Shown in pieces: positions 8,455 through 19,128 of a stretch of 64,000 bases of DNA. Numbering within the stretch: the first letter of the stretch is position 1; the number at the start of each line of letters is the position of its first letter. The notes below the pieces were generated by a model, which saw only the letters and a list, made by a program, of their open reading frames with translations, did no database searches and was not told the origin of the DNA. The position numbers were made by a program, and so were the translations under genes. This DNA is from Sthenelais limicola (lineage: Eukaryota > Annelida > Polychaeta > Phyllodocida > Sigalionidae). Where the stretch lies: positions 90,781,740 through 90,845,739 of the forward strand of contig OW804095.1 of assembly GCA_942159475.1 (NCBI GenBank), in the 5' to 3' direction.

Positions 8455-11335
8455 TTAAATTTGTAGTTTCAGCAGAGTTTTTGAGATTTGCTTGGCCCAG
8501 TGGTCAAGTCTGTGCGGTCTAAGGTGGCAGGCATCCTCGTTCAATCTGTGGTAATAGTTCTTATGGGTTTTCTTACAATTGTGGTGTATATGGTCGTGGA
8601 GGTATGGAGTTGGCAGTCCATTTGCGGCATTTCTGGTGATGATTGTTGAGTTTACTTTCGTCATGATATCATTTAGGGTTTCTTGTTCACTGTTGGATTC
8701 TTCATTAATATCTATATAGATCGCTAGATCCATACCTACTATCGGGTCATTACTCATTCGTTCAAAAGCTCTTGTTTGACCTCTTCCAAAATAGCTCAGA
8801 ATAGATTACCCTGGACCCATTGTGGTTGGAATCGCGTATCAAATAACCCTCCCCCACTTCCTATCAAGAGCCCGTCCCCCACTTCCTATCAAGAGTCATT
8901 TCAAAGAATGTATCATACTGGCTATTTAAGAGTTTGTTTTTTAGGTCTTCATGGTGTTGGAATTTTTGCTTAACCATATCTTTCAATGTTTCGGCTTCAT
9001 GGGTGTTCCAATCCTCACTCGGCGTGACTTTGCTTGCCTTTGTTTTTATCATGTAAGGATTATCCTCATTTGCAATTTCTGCGGCTAGTTTAGTAGTCGC
9101 CGGTGTAGGTTTACTGAGTGCCTTCGTATATTGAAATACTTGCTCAACTGAGCTGTACAGGTTATCCAAATATTTCTTTGAAAAAAGTTTGAAAGATAAA
9201 CTTTCTCGCCCTGGAAGCCGATTGCGTTATTTTCAGGAAAGGTTTGAATTTTCGTATATTCTGGCGTGCAGCCATCGGGTAGGAGGTCAAGGTCGTTAAA
9301 GTAGTAACGCTGGCCTTTGTAATCTAGATGATTTGTACGAATGTCCGGGGGATTCTCTTTGTCAAATTTCTCCAGTAATTTTCCGCACTTTCTCACTAGT
9401 GTATTCTTCATTTGCAACTCTGTTGGCACATCTCTATTAATCCATATTTTCTCCAGTCCACTATCATTTTTTATGTGGATTGCGTTCTGTAGGATTTGAT
9501 GTTTAGTTTGCAATGTAGTGAGTGTCATCATGATTGGCCAAATACATTTTTGTTAAACTTCCCGCGCCTATAAAGGGCGTCAAAGTCGTCAATATTGATG
9601 TCGTCGACCGCTTTGCTAAGTAGATTGTACATTTTGGGGGGGGAGGTCCTCATTTTTTTCTTCTGGTATGCCCTTAAATATTAGGTTAGCTTTTCTTGTT
9701 TTTTCCTCCAATAGTTCTATCTTGACATTGGCGGATCTAAGTCAAGTAGATAATTTCTCTACCACCTTATTTGCTTGTATCAATCGTATATCTGACTGAT
9801 GCTGCAGTGTTTCCAACTCAGCTATCCTTTTCATGGTGTCACGAGCTATATTGTCCACGTAAGAACTATAAAGGTATTACGTAAGGTTACCTAATAGTAA
9901 CGGTATATGATCAATATGGAATATTGGATTCCATAAGCGATAGCCTTATGAATATTCATTAGTTAAGTTACAAGGTCTCACACTAGGTGAACCGTGAGTA
10001 TATGGGTCACACCCAGGTCACACACCAGGTGGACCACAAGTAATTGGGTCACACCCAATTGGGCCATAGCCTAATGAGACATACAGTCTGATTGGGTATT
10101 ACCAACAGACAAGGCTATTGGTCCAACCAATATCCCTAGCCTCATTGGCTGGATATAGGGACCCCCATGGTCCATATATATAATCTACCCTATACCTCGG
10201 AGATATTCCATTCATATCAAATGGTGGAAAACCTAAATAGTTTAAGCTGGCGAACGCAGTTAAACTCAGAAATCGAACTGTAATACACACATATTACGTT
10301 CCTAGAAGATATATAAGAAGAGAACCGATTCCAGAGCCTATTCTCCAGGAACAATTGCATCATCCAATTGATCAAGCTGTTGAATTACCAGCGCCAAGGA
10401 TGAACGAAGCCCAACTGCAAGAGGCGAGAAACGCCTTGAACGAAGCAATCAACCAACGACTGGCGATACAGCTCCAGGACCGGGAGGCCGACATAAACCT
10501 CAGAGTCCCTCGGAGATATTCCATTCATATCAATGGCATCTTTCATACTTTCAGTCAGTTTAGGGCAAATTAGCGTGGCCTGCATCTCTTTGTGAGATAT
10601 CCTGATCGATGGAGGACATTTAACCTGTACTTTCTCATCAATTTTTACGTCAATTGCTTCAGTTAGAGAGGTTTTATTTCCAACGGCAGCGCCTATTTCA
10701 TCTTCTATTTTAACAAGTCGTTCCTCATGTTCATCTTGTTTTGTAACTACTGTATCAATCGATTCTTTAATTTTTGCTTCAATAGTAGCAGTATGTGATG
10801 AAAGAATGGATTTGTTATGCAATTTTAGACCTTCTACCATTTCACTGAGGTAGTTTTTTATTGATTCGAGTGTCAGACCTGGTTCAACTCCAGCTGGATT
10901 TAGAGTTAATGGCGGCTCTTGTATTTCAGTAGACTTGTCATTGGAGGGTACTATTTTATCCTGCATTATGTTACCAGTGCTTGGTATTGAGCTCAGATTA
11001 CTCATATCTTCGGTTTTATTAACAGATAACTCCTCCTTTTCAGGATTCGATTCCCCTTCTGAGGAGAGATCGTTTTGGTCATGAGTTGACAGACTATTGC
11101 TTGTTTGTCCTACCATACATGAGTCCATTTCTGAAGCTGAAGCGCTGTCGTTGCTTGGTTTCTCGCCCTCCATTTTCTTTATCTGTGAGGATTTAGTTGA
11201 CTGTTGTATCATTTCCTTCTTTTCTAGTGGTTTTATTGTTTTGGGATTTTTTACAGGGTTTTTTTGGGGAAGTATTCTGGATAAGGCCCGTGGTACTCCT
11301 TTGGTCGTTCCCGGGTCCACTGAGTCATCCACCAT
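8455..11335 (-). pseudogene. LINE ORF1 with coiled coil, RRM-like and NADAR domains
   Basis: Read on minus from 11335: an acidic, Ser/Lys-rich N-terminus, then heptad-rich helix (LESIKNYLSEMVEGLKLHNK, KQDEHEERLVKIEDEI) to about 10533; an inserted block (about 9862-10532); then YVDNIARDTMKRIAELE, VKIELLEEKTRKANLIFKGI, a region ending ILQNAIHIKNDSG and IWINRDVPTELQ. This is the coiled coil plus RRM-like order of L1-type ORF1 proteins. It continues into GEKVYLSNFF, SSVEQVFQYTKA, NPYMIKTKASKV, MVKQKFQHHEDL, KLLNSQYDTFFEMTLD and DRKWGTG, which matches the NADAR/YbiA fold motifs (SNF, S-x-E-x-x-x-Q-x-x-KA, KF, LL-T, D-x-x-WG-x-G). A His/Cys-containing tail ends at 8455. One-base shifts near 9185 and 9535, a stop near 9745, and a 25-bp tandem duplication at about 8851-8895 break it. 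Confidence 0.72.
9862..10532 (+). mobile_element. Unassigned insertion inside LINE ORF1, LTR/leader-like
   Basis: The ORF1 text is continuous up to YVDNIAR (ending 9861) and resumes at the Asp-Ala-Ile-Asp codons just right of 10530, so about 670 bp is inserted. It contains a TATA-like run at 10173-10182, repeats of GGGTCACACCC in the left half, and an open frame (10355 onward on plus) rich in Glu/Gln/Arg (ELPAPRMNEAQLQEARNALN) that could be the start of a gag. A 25-26 bp direct repeat (core GGAGATATTCCATTCATATC) occurs at about 10195-10220 and 10508-10532. I cannot name the family. Confidence 0.45.
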
Positions 11336-12403
11336 TGAGCGATATTGGGTTCAGTCCTCGCTTAGGGATTTATCAGTAGGTCACATTAAAGTTCCAGTTG
11401 AGTGAATATAATCTCATATGTCCTTGATTATGCACAAGATGTTTTCACACTTGTTTGTCTGTTTTTTTAGCGTAATCTGCGCATCTGCTCATCACAATTT
11501 GGTGGTTCGTATCCCCCACTCTCAGCATGCAAATACAACGCTCAGCGCCATTTTACAAGGATATTTACGACCCTTCACAAAACAAAACCCACACATCTAT
11601 CCATAAAGCCCTCAAGCGGATTACATAACTCTCCCCTCTGGGTACCATTTCTACAAAAATGACAATTGCCTCTATACTTGATTATTTATTGCCAAAATGT
11701 TTTAAAACATCAATTTATCTTCAAGACTTATGTCCAGCAAAGAAGAACATTTTTTACCCAAATAATAAAATAAATGTATTCTAATATAATTGAAGCCTCT
11801 CTTTTTAATGTTGCTTAAAAAAAGGTTGAAATTGGAGATATAGGTAAGATTCGATTGACATTACCATTTATAGGATTATTTTGGTCTAGAGAATTGATTA
11901 GGGGATATATAGGGGAGGGTGAAATTAACATTGAACAATCACATATATTTCATTACTAAATATATGTGGACAGCAGAGCCACTTCATTTACAAACAAATG
12001 AGAAGAAATGCAAATTAATTATTTCTTCTAACTAGTTCTTTATTACATATGGCAGTTACATAAAGCAAGAAATGCAGACAGGTAGAAACTGATTCCTCAT
12101 TGTGGGATTTCAACACATTAAGAACAAGTATCAATACATTTCAGAGATATCTAGCCTCTCAATACGATTAAGAAATGACAACATTATTCAAAGGGTTTAT
12201 TCTTTCAAATATTTAGAGTTGAAGTATACACTCACCAATCTCTTTGCAATTACATTAACTCACTATGCTTTATCACAGAGATAAAAATACAAATGATAAC
12301 ATACTGATCTCCAGATTTTATACCCTGAAAGTTAAACATTGACACCACATACAAAGAATTTGAACACAAATGCATGCATGGATGCCATGGCAGAAGAGTA
12401 ACA
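11336..12403. other. AT-rich spacer, no gene seen
   Basis: About 1.07 kb left of the minisatellite, beyond the ORF1 start. Only short chance open frames; no recognisable domain, repeat or RNA gene. Confidence 0.5.
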
Positions 12404-13727
12404 AGGGAGGGGGCGAGATGGGGTGAGGATATGGAAGGATGAAAGGGGGTGAGTGGAGGAGGAGAGGGGCAAGATGGGGCGAGGGTATGAAAGGGGGTGA
12501 GTGGAGGGGGGAGAGGCAAAATGGGGTGAGGGTATGAGAGGGGTCGAGTGGAGGGGCGAGATGGGGTGAGGTTAGGAGGGGAGGGGAGGGGCAAGGTGGG
12601 GTAAGGGGTGAGGGGAGGGTGAGATGGGGTAAGGGGTGAGTGGAGGCTGGAGGGGCTAGATGGAGTGAGAGTACAAGAGGGGGTAAGTGGAGGTGGGGAG
12701 GGGTGAGATTGGGTGAGGTTATGACAGGAGGGGAGTGGACGAGGGGAGGGGTGAGATGGACTAAGGGTATAAAAGGGGTTGAGTGGGGGAGGGGTAAGAT
12801 GGGGTGAGGGTAGGAGGTGAGGGGCGAATTGGGCTGAGGGTAGGAGAAGGGGTAAATGGAGGAGGGGAGGGGTGAGATGGGCCAAGGGTATGAGAGTGGG
12901 TGAGTGGAGGAGGGGAGGGCTGAGATGGGGTGAGGGTAGGAGCACAGGTGAGTGGAGGAGGGGAGTGGGGAAATGGGGTGAGGATATGAGTGGGGATGAG
13001 TGGAGGATGGGAGGGGCGAAATGGGGTGAGGGTATGAGAGGGGTGAGTGGAGGAGGGGAGGAGTGAGATGGGGTGAGGGTATGAGTGGGGGTGAGTAGAG
13101 GAGGGGAGGGGTGAGATTGGGTGAGGGTAGAAGAAGGGGTGAGTGGAGGAGGGGAGGGGGGAGATGGGGTGAGGGTATGGGGAGGGGTGAGATGGACTAA
13201 GGGTATAAAAGGGGTTGAGTGGGGAAGGGGGAAGATGGGGTGAGGGGAGGAGGTGAGGGGCGAGTTAGGGTGAGGGTAGGAGAAGGGGTAAATGGAGGAG
13301 GGGAGGGGTGAGATGGGGCAAGGGTATGAGAATGGGTGAGTGGAGGAGGGGAGGGGTGAGATGGGGTGAGGGTAGGAGAACGGGTGAATGGAGAAGGGGA
13401 GTGGTGAGATGGGGTGAGGATATGAGTGGGGATGAGAGGAGGAGGGGAGGGGTGAGATAGGGTGAGGGTAGATGAAGGGGTGAGTGGAGGAGGGGAGGGG
13501 TGAGATGGGGTGAGTTGGGTTGAGGGTAGGAGAAGGGGTGGATGGAGGAGGAGAGGGGTGAGATTGGGTGAGGGTATGAGTGGGGGTGAGTGGAGGAGGA
13601 GCGGGACGATATGGTGTGGGGTATGTGACGGGGTAAGTAGAAGACGGGTGGGGAGAGGGTATGAGAGGGGGTGAGTGGAGGAGGGGAGGGGCGAGAGGTG
13701 TCAGGTTATGAAAAGGGGTGAGTGGAA
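12404..13727. repeat. G/A-rich minisatellite, about 47-48 bp period
   Basis: About 28 variant units built from GGAGGGGAGGGGTGAGATGG, then GGTGAGGGTATGAG or a variant, then GGGGTGAGTGGA. The plus strand is almost pure purine with T. A higher-order repeat of about 436 bp is visible: the run with GGACTAAGGGTATAAAAGG followed by a GGTGAGGGGCGA unit occurs near 12755 and again near 13190. Long proline-rich frames on minus are by-products of the pyrimidine strand. Confidence 0.9.
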
Positions 13728-14430
13728 ACTCATCAGCACAGCAGCACCTCTCTCAAACACATTGCATTTACATAGCAGAGTATTAATACCACATCTAATA
13801 CACACAGACATAACATATCTTATTTCTCTGGCTGTTAAAAGTGCAACACTCTTGATTTGAATATATTGCTAAGTCTAAACAGTGTCAAAACAGTCATACA
13901 TGCATTTAATTATAGACACAAACAGGTGTTATGTAACATTACATAATATTGCCTAATCATTACATAAGTATATCATTTATTTATTAACACTCATTATTAT
14001 TATCATATTTCCAAGATCGCTTATTATGCTAATGGCATAGTATTGCTCTATGTATGTCTACCATCTATAGGATCTGTCTCTAGGTTACCCAATACTCCTA
14101 TCACTACAGACCATGTAGACACTGCATATATTTATTCCAGTCGCATCAAACTTAAGAATCAGAACAATAATAAGTGTAATCTAATACCCCAAACACACAG
14201 TTGTAATAACATTGATCGTTCTCATTCTTGAACGGTAATTATCAGCATAAAGAACTTACCTACATGCTTAATATCATAAATCTAACAAAAACTATATGAT
14301 ATGTGCATGCAATTACATGTGTACGCCCTAACAGAATGTCAGTAATGTACCTCAAACCTTTCTTTGCAGTTTACTTTATAAAAGAACCCGTATAAACGCA
14401 CTGTAAAACTTACAAATCTAAAATAAATCA
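13728..14430. other. AT-rich spacer, no gene seen
   Basis: About 700 bp without convincing coding potential, repeat or RNA gene. Confidence 0.5.
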
Positions 14431-14640
14431 TGTAACAAGGAGGAGGCGGAAGAGGAGGAGAAGGAGGAGGAAGAAGAAGAGCTGGTGGAGGAGGAGAGGG
14501 TGCATGGAAGGGGGAGGAGGAAGCTGAACGAGGTGGGTGGACAAGGTGGTGAAGGCCTGGGACTGGAGGAGGAGAAGGAGGTGGGGGAAAGGTAGGAGTA
14601 AATGGGGTGGGGTGCAGAGAGAAGGCACTCTAGAAACTGT
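14431..14640. repeat. Purine-rich (GGA/GAA) tract
   Basis: Degenerate GGAGGA/GAAGAA trinucleotide DNA followed by AGGTGGGG-rich text. It resembles the minisatellite in strand composition but has no clear period. Confidence 0.75.
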
Positions 14641-15193
14641 CACCTCTGCTTTCAATACACATACATATATGATCCAATCTCATATTTAATAATATCAATT
14701 AATTGTATTCCATGGCAGATGCGTTGTGGAATGATATAACTTTTTGAGTTATCATGAAACCATCCTCAGGCATCAGTACTGTTCTTTAGTGCCAGAGTCC
14801 CTGAAATGATAAGAAAGTTAACTTAATTATATTATATTAAAATCTTAAACATGGCAAGTACACGCATGCCGTATATTCAAGGCTGGAATGACTATTTGGT
14901 TAACACAATAATATTAGAAATTAAATGAAAAAGAAATCATGAATTATCATTTAATTATCTTAATAAGTATTTTATCATTTCTATGTGTCATATTTCACAG
15001 CTGATAGAATGGAGAGTTTTAGGCTAGATCTCGTCCTATTCTTTTTCTGTAAAAACAAACCCTCTCATCCTATACAGACTCCCACACATATCATTTGGTT
15101 TGTGTGGTGGGTTCATAGCAATTATGTCAATATATATTATCTATTAATTACTATTTTCATAACTTTTCAGTATATATATATATATATATATAT
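14641..15193. repeat. AT-rich spacer ending in a (TA)n run
   Basis: No gene recognised. A (TA)n microsatellite of about 22 bp occupies 15171-15192 and directly abuts the tandem element pair that follows. Confidence 0.6.
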
Positions 15194-15816
15194 GGTTGCC
15201 TATAAGAGTTATAGGCTTATAGCGCGGGAAGACACCACGCCCCCTTGTCATGTGACGACCTACGTACGGTGTACAATTATCACATGACGCCTACCCGCGG
15301 GAAATATGAACAGAACTTTCTCCGGCTTCAAAGCACTTGGTCGCCGGGAAAAATGTTCGCAAGTTGGATATATCCAAGTTGGAGATCTTCTTCAGCCTTG
15401 TCAGCCGTATGATTTTGTCGTTCCTGAACTGTGGATCAAAAAAAAAAAAAAAAAAAAAAACTTCTTCTACTTCGTTTCATTATATCTATTATTGGGTTTT
15501 GGAGACTTCTGTCTTCGTCGAATGCCCTTCTGCCTTGACTGATATTATTTGTTGATCGAGCTATGGTTGCCTATAAGAGTTATAGGCTTATAGCGCGGGA
15601 AGACACCACGCCCCTTGTCACGTGACGACCTACGTACGGTGTACAATTATCACGTGACGCCTACCCGCGGGAAATATGAACAGAACTTTCTCTGGCTTCA
15701 AAGCACTTGGTCGCCGGGAAAATTTTTTTCTTCGTTCATGTTTGTTTAATAAAGGGAGACTTCTGTCTTCGTCAAATGCCCTTCTGCCTTGACTGATATT
15801 ATTTGTTGATCGAGCT
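15194..15816. mobile_element. Tandem pair of a 250-370 bp element flanked by TA runs
   Basis: Unit 1 (15194-15562) and unit 2 (15565-15816) both start GGTTGCCTATAAGAGTTATA, share about 165 bp including ACGTGACGACCTACGTACGG and CCCGCGGGAAATATGAAC, and both end TGTTGATCGAGCTAT. Unit 1 has a private middle with a 23-A run (15438-15460); unit 2 has a shorter T-rich middle with AATAAA. The pair is bounded by (TA)n on both sides, suggesting a TA target. It contains no clear pol III A or B box and no protein. It may be a non-autonomous transposon dimer. Confidence 0.5.
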
Positions 15817-15917
15817 ATATATATATACTTTAATTATAACATTTTTTTAATTGATATATCATTTTAATTAGGATATACAAATTTGATGGTCTGCATAATA
15901 TTTTGTATATTAATTCT

Positions 15918-16522
15918 ACCACTTAGGCAGACAATATATATATATAACCACCATTAGGCAGACATCTATATATATAACCACCATTAGGCAGACATTTATT
16001 TATAAAATCACTATTAGGCAGACATTTATATATATACCCGCCATTAGGCAGACATTTATATATATAACCACCATTAGGCAGACATTTAAAAAGATAACCA
16101 CCATTAGGCAGACATTTATATATAAAATCACTATTAGGCAGACATTTATATATATACCCGCCATTAGGCAGACATTTATATATATAATCACTATTAGGCA
16201 GACATTTATATATATAACCACTATTAGGCAGACATTTATATATATAACCACTATTAGGCAGACATTTATATATATAATCACTATTAGGCAGACATTTATA
16301 TATATAACCACTATTAGGCAGACATTTATATATATAACCACTATTAGGCAGACAATATATATATATATAACCACCATTAGCCAGACAATAAATATATATA
16401 ACCACTATTAGGCAGACATCTATATATATAACCACTATTAGGCAGACATCTATATATAAAATCACTATTAGGCAGACATCTATATATATAATCACCATTA
16501 GGCAGACATCTATATATATAAC
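15918..16522. repeat. 30-bp satellite, block 1
   Basis: About 20 units of a 30-bp repeat: TTAGGCAGACATTTATATAT followed by ATAACCACTA. Variants at the end of the unit include ATAATCACTA, ATACCCGCCA and AAAATCACTA. The array is cut at 16522 by a Ty3-type element, and block 2 continues it in the same orientation and phase. Confidence 0.95.
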
Positions 16523-17019
16523 TGTAGTGAATACGGTTTTAAATAGATCCGAGATAATTGGTCTGACCGGGCGTTGCTATAATTGGGTGCACGCGCCTCA
16601 ACTGAACGCGCTCCCGGTTCAGAAATGGCCTTTCGGATTCCCGCCTTTTCTTACTTGGACAGAGTTCCAGTAAACCAATATCAAAGGTAACTTAAATCTA
16701 GTCAACTCTTTTACCATAATGTGTCTTAGAGTGCTTCCGGATGCTCCGGTAAGACTCCATGTTGTTTCACTGTGTTACTCCTATGTAAAACCATGTTAAC
16801 TGTTTGACTCTCAACACCTGCAATGATTGTGTACCATAATTGCCACTTGTCCTTTGAGGCCAATACCTGGTCACCTCTGTTGGGTCCGATAAACACTATC
16901 GGACATGGTTTGTGTGGAGAATAAAGCCTGTGATACCTAAAGAGCTGTGTGTCTGGTCTTCTTTCCCTTCGCGAGAATAGATATCGAACTTGGGTAGTGT
17001 GAGACGGAAAAATACTACA
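16523..17019 (+). mobile_element. 5' LTR, copy 1
   Basis: Starts TGTAGTGAATACGG and ends AATACTACA. It contains GAGAATAAAGCC (AATAAA near 16920), followed by the GTGTGTCTGGTC region, so R/U5 is short. Nearly identical to 26249-26745. Confidence 0.95.
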
Positions 17020-17020
17020 A

Positions 17021-17038
17021 TTGGTGCCGTAAACCAGT
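17021..17038 (+). promoter_or_regulatory. Primer-binding site
   Basis: TTGGTGCCGTAAACCAG begins one base after the 5' LTR. The complement ends in GGCACCA, as a tRNA 3' end would. The primer tRNA is not identified. Copy 2 has one change (TGCCTTAAACC). Confidence 0.75.
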
Positions 17039-17071
17039 TTCTGGCCGCAGACCTTGTTGATAGTGTGACTG

Positions 17072-19120
17072 TTGTTTCTTGGTGAAACAGGACTGCGTTG
17101 TGCAGAGGTTCGGAGATTGGCTGATAGACCCGACCAAATGGCTGAAGCAGCGGATGGTACCGTTGCCCCGCTGGGCACGAAGTCTCCGCCTAAAGCCAAA
17201 GTGGTCAAGTCTCCGGCGAAGGTCGCTGCTGTGATCAAGCCTCCGAAGTTGTCGTATATAGTTACGGAAACCTTTGGTCCTCCGTTAACAGGACTATTGG
17301 GTCCCCGTAAGGAACAGAACCGTAAGGATCTCGTATCCCGTAAGGATGAGGGAACTTTCGCTTATGAGGGTGATGGTTCTGTGCACCGGGTAGATGTTGG
17401 AGCAGGTAGTGCTTTCAATCAGTGGCGTCGGTCCCCGGAAGACTTGACTGAGGATGAACTCCGTCACGAATTCCGGAATATGCGTGCCGACTTTAAAGCT
17501 CATAGAAGTGCTGCTGAGGATTTGCATGCGCGTATGGCAGACGTTACACAGCAGAATGCAACTCTTCGCGGAGTTATACATGATGCTGTTTACGGACCGC
17601 CTCCGCCGGTAACGGTGGAAGATTGTGTTTCGGAGGATGGGACGGAAGATACGCCCCCGCCGGACACTTCGCAGGGTGAGGATTTGCTTGGTATGTTGCT
17701 GAAGGTTAAAAGTGCATACACACCCAAAGCTCCAGTGACGTCAACTTTTGCTGATCCGAAGTTGTCATTTGCACCGATGTTGGACGATCCGTCCATTGTT
17801 GCAGCTAAAGGGCCGGAGGATGTAGACAGGCATGTTACGTTCTCAAAGCAGGCACAAGCTTCGTCTTCCCCGAAAGGGAATGCAAATGATGGTTCATTTT
17901 TGGCCAGCAAGAATGTTACCCCGCGCAAGGAACAGAGCAATGTGGTTGTTCCGAAGTCACGGAACGCTGTCGTTAAAACTCCTAATGGTAGAGTTCGTGA
18001 TGGTACGTACTACCGCAGTTCCCCTGGTTCCCCCAGTTCTGTGTTATCCAGTACTAAAGCCCGGAAGAAGCCTTCCGGAGGTGATAGTGACTCAGATGAC
18101 TCTGATGACGACTGTGGAAAAGATTATTGTCGATCTAGTAGGTCCCGCCGGAAAGATCGTTCTCTTGTCCAGGGTCTTGAGTATACTGGACCGGATGAGT
18201 CGGATGAAGATTTTAATTACAATCAGTCTTCGACCCGTGAGAGTATTGCTCCGAAAGTATCCGTACCCAGGTTGTGGGATGGTGTTATTTCGTGGAGGAT
18301 ATACTTGGCGGAAATGAAAGTAATTGCTACCGCGCACAACTGGAGCACCGAACAGTTGTTACAACAGTTGATCTGTGGTTCCAGGAGACAACTGGCGGAA
18401 ATGGGAGATTTGCCGGAGAACTTGACTCTTGTGCAGTTTGTCGACCATATGGAGGCAAACTTTGGCGAGAAGTCTAGACCCAGAAAACAGGCAGAATTCT
18501 ATAATTCCCGCCAGACTCCGAACCAGTCGGTTAGACTTTTCGGTAACGACGTTGCTCGGAAGGGGCGACGTGCTTTTGGTCCCTTGGATAATACGTTGAG
18601 GTCAGTTTCCCTCTGTGTATTCCTGCAGGGAGTGACAAATCAGGATATGGCTGATTGGGTTCGCCTGAAACAGCCGAAGGATCTCCTGAGAGCCATACAC
18701 TGGGCGGAGGTGTGGGAGAGTTGTTACTTGGAGAGTGGCAGTGTTGCCTCTATAAGTGCACTTACCACTGCTGGCCCGGATGTGAGGAAGAAAAACCCAA
18801 AGGTTTCCGTGCAAGCTACAGCTGCCGAACCTATGGCGGAAGACTCATGTGGCGATGACGTCCCTGAAGCTGTAGTCCAGGCTCTACGGTCCTGGGTAGG
18901 ACAGTCTGGACAGAAGTTTTCTGGTAAAACATCGAAGTTTAATTGGAAAAGAGGTGTGAAGCGGACTGGTTGCTTCCAATGTGGTCAGGAGGGTCATTTT
19001 ATGGCTAGCTGTCCGCAGAGGGATGTCTGGAAAGACGCAACTGGTAAGGGAGGTTCCGCGACAAAGGCTGATCAAGCAGTGAAGCCGGAGTCGTCGGAAA
19101 ACTCCAAACGGGTCTCATAA
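17072..19120 (+). CDS. gag: Gag polyprotein, copy 1
   Basis: An intact frame of 682 codons; the more likely start is the in-frame Met at 17138 (MAEAADGTVAPLG), because the first 22 residues overlap leader sequence. The N-terminal half is Pro/Lys/Ser-rich with a helix (residues about 125-165, DLTEDELRHEFRNMRADFKA) and acidic stretches. A conserved block follows at about residues 395-560 (LWDGVISWRIYLAEMKVIA, FVDHMEANFGEKSRPRKQAE, NQDMADWVRLKQPKDLLRAI), matching a Ty3-type Gag capsid-like domain. A CCHC knuckle, GCFQCGQEGHFMASC, lies at 18971-19012. It would assemble the particle and package RNA. Pol starts 8 nt after the stop; the open frames overlap by about 70 nt, allowing -1 frameshift or reinitiation. 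Confidence 0.88.
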   Translation: MFLGETGLRCAEVRRLADRPDQMAEAADGTVAPLGTKSPPKAKVVKSPAKVAAVIKPPKLSYIVTETFGPPLTGLLGPRKEQNRKDLVSRKDEGTFAYEGDGSVHRVDVGAGSAFNQWRRSPEDLTEDELRHEFRNMRADFKAHRSAAEDLHARMADVTQQNATLRGVIHDAVYGPPPPVTVEDCVSEDGTEDTPPPDTSQGEDLLGMLLKVKSAYTPKAPVTSTFADPKLSFAPMLDDPSIVAAKGPEDVDRHVTFSKQAQASSSPKGNANDGSFLASKNVTPRKEQSNVVVPKSRNAVVKTPNGRVRDGTYYRSSPGSPSSVLSSTKARKKPSGGDSDSDDSDDDCGKDYCRSSRSRRKDRSLVQGLEYTGPDESDEDFNYNQSSTRESIAPKVSVPRLWDGVISWRIYLAEMKVIATAHNWSTEQLLQQLICGSRRQLAEMGDLPENLTLVQFVDHMEANFGEKSRPRKQAEFYNSRQTPNQSVRLFGNDVARKGRRAFGPLDNTLRSVSLCVFLQGVTNQDMADWVRLKQPKDLLRAIHWAEVWESCYLESGSVASISALTTAGPDVRKKNPKVSVQATAAEPMAEDSCGDDVPEAVVQALRSWVGQSGQKFSGKTSKFNWKRGVKRTGCFQCGQEGHFMASCPQRDVWKDATGKGGSATKADQAVKPESSENSKRVS

Positions 19121-19128
19121 GAAGCGAG

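Noticed and set aside
5150..11335. One continuous LINE joining ORF2 (5150-7520) with the NADAR ORF1 (8455-11335)
   Set aside because: Same strand and order are suggestive, but the endonuclease is missing and 7521-8454 is unrelated duplicated DNA; kept as two elements.
12250..12945. Proline/leucine-rich protein on minus
   Set aside because: It is the translation of the pyrimidine strand of the minisatellite.
15194..15816. SINE or tRNA-derived element
   Set aside because: No B-box like GGTTCGANTCC or plausible cloverleaf; the A23 run is internal, not terminal.
16726..17238. Minus-strand ORF across the LTR and gag start
   Set aside because: Shadow frame; the same frame is interrupted in copy 2.
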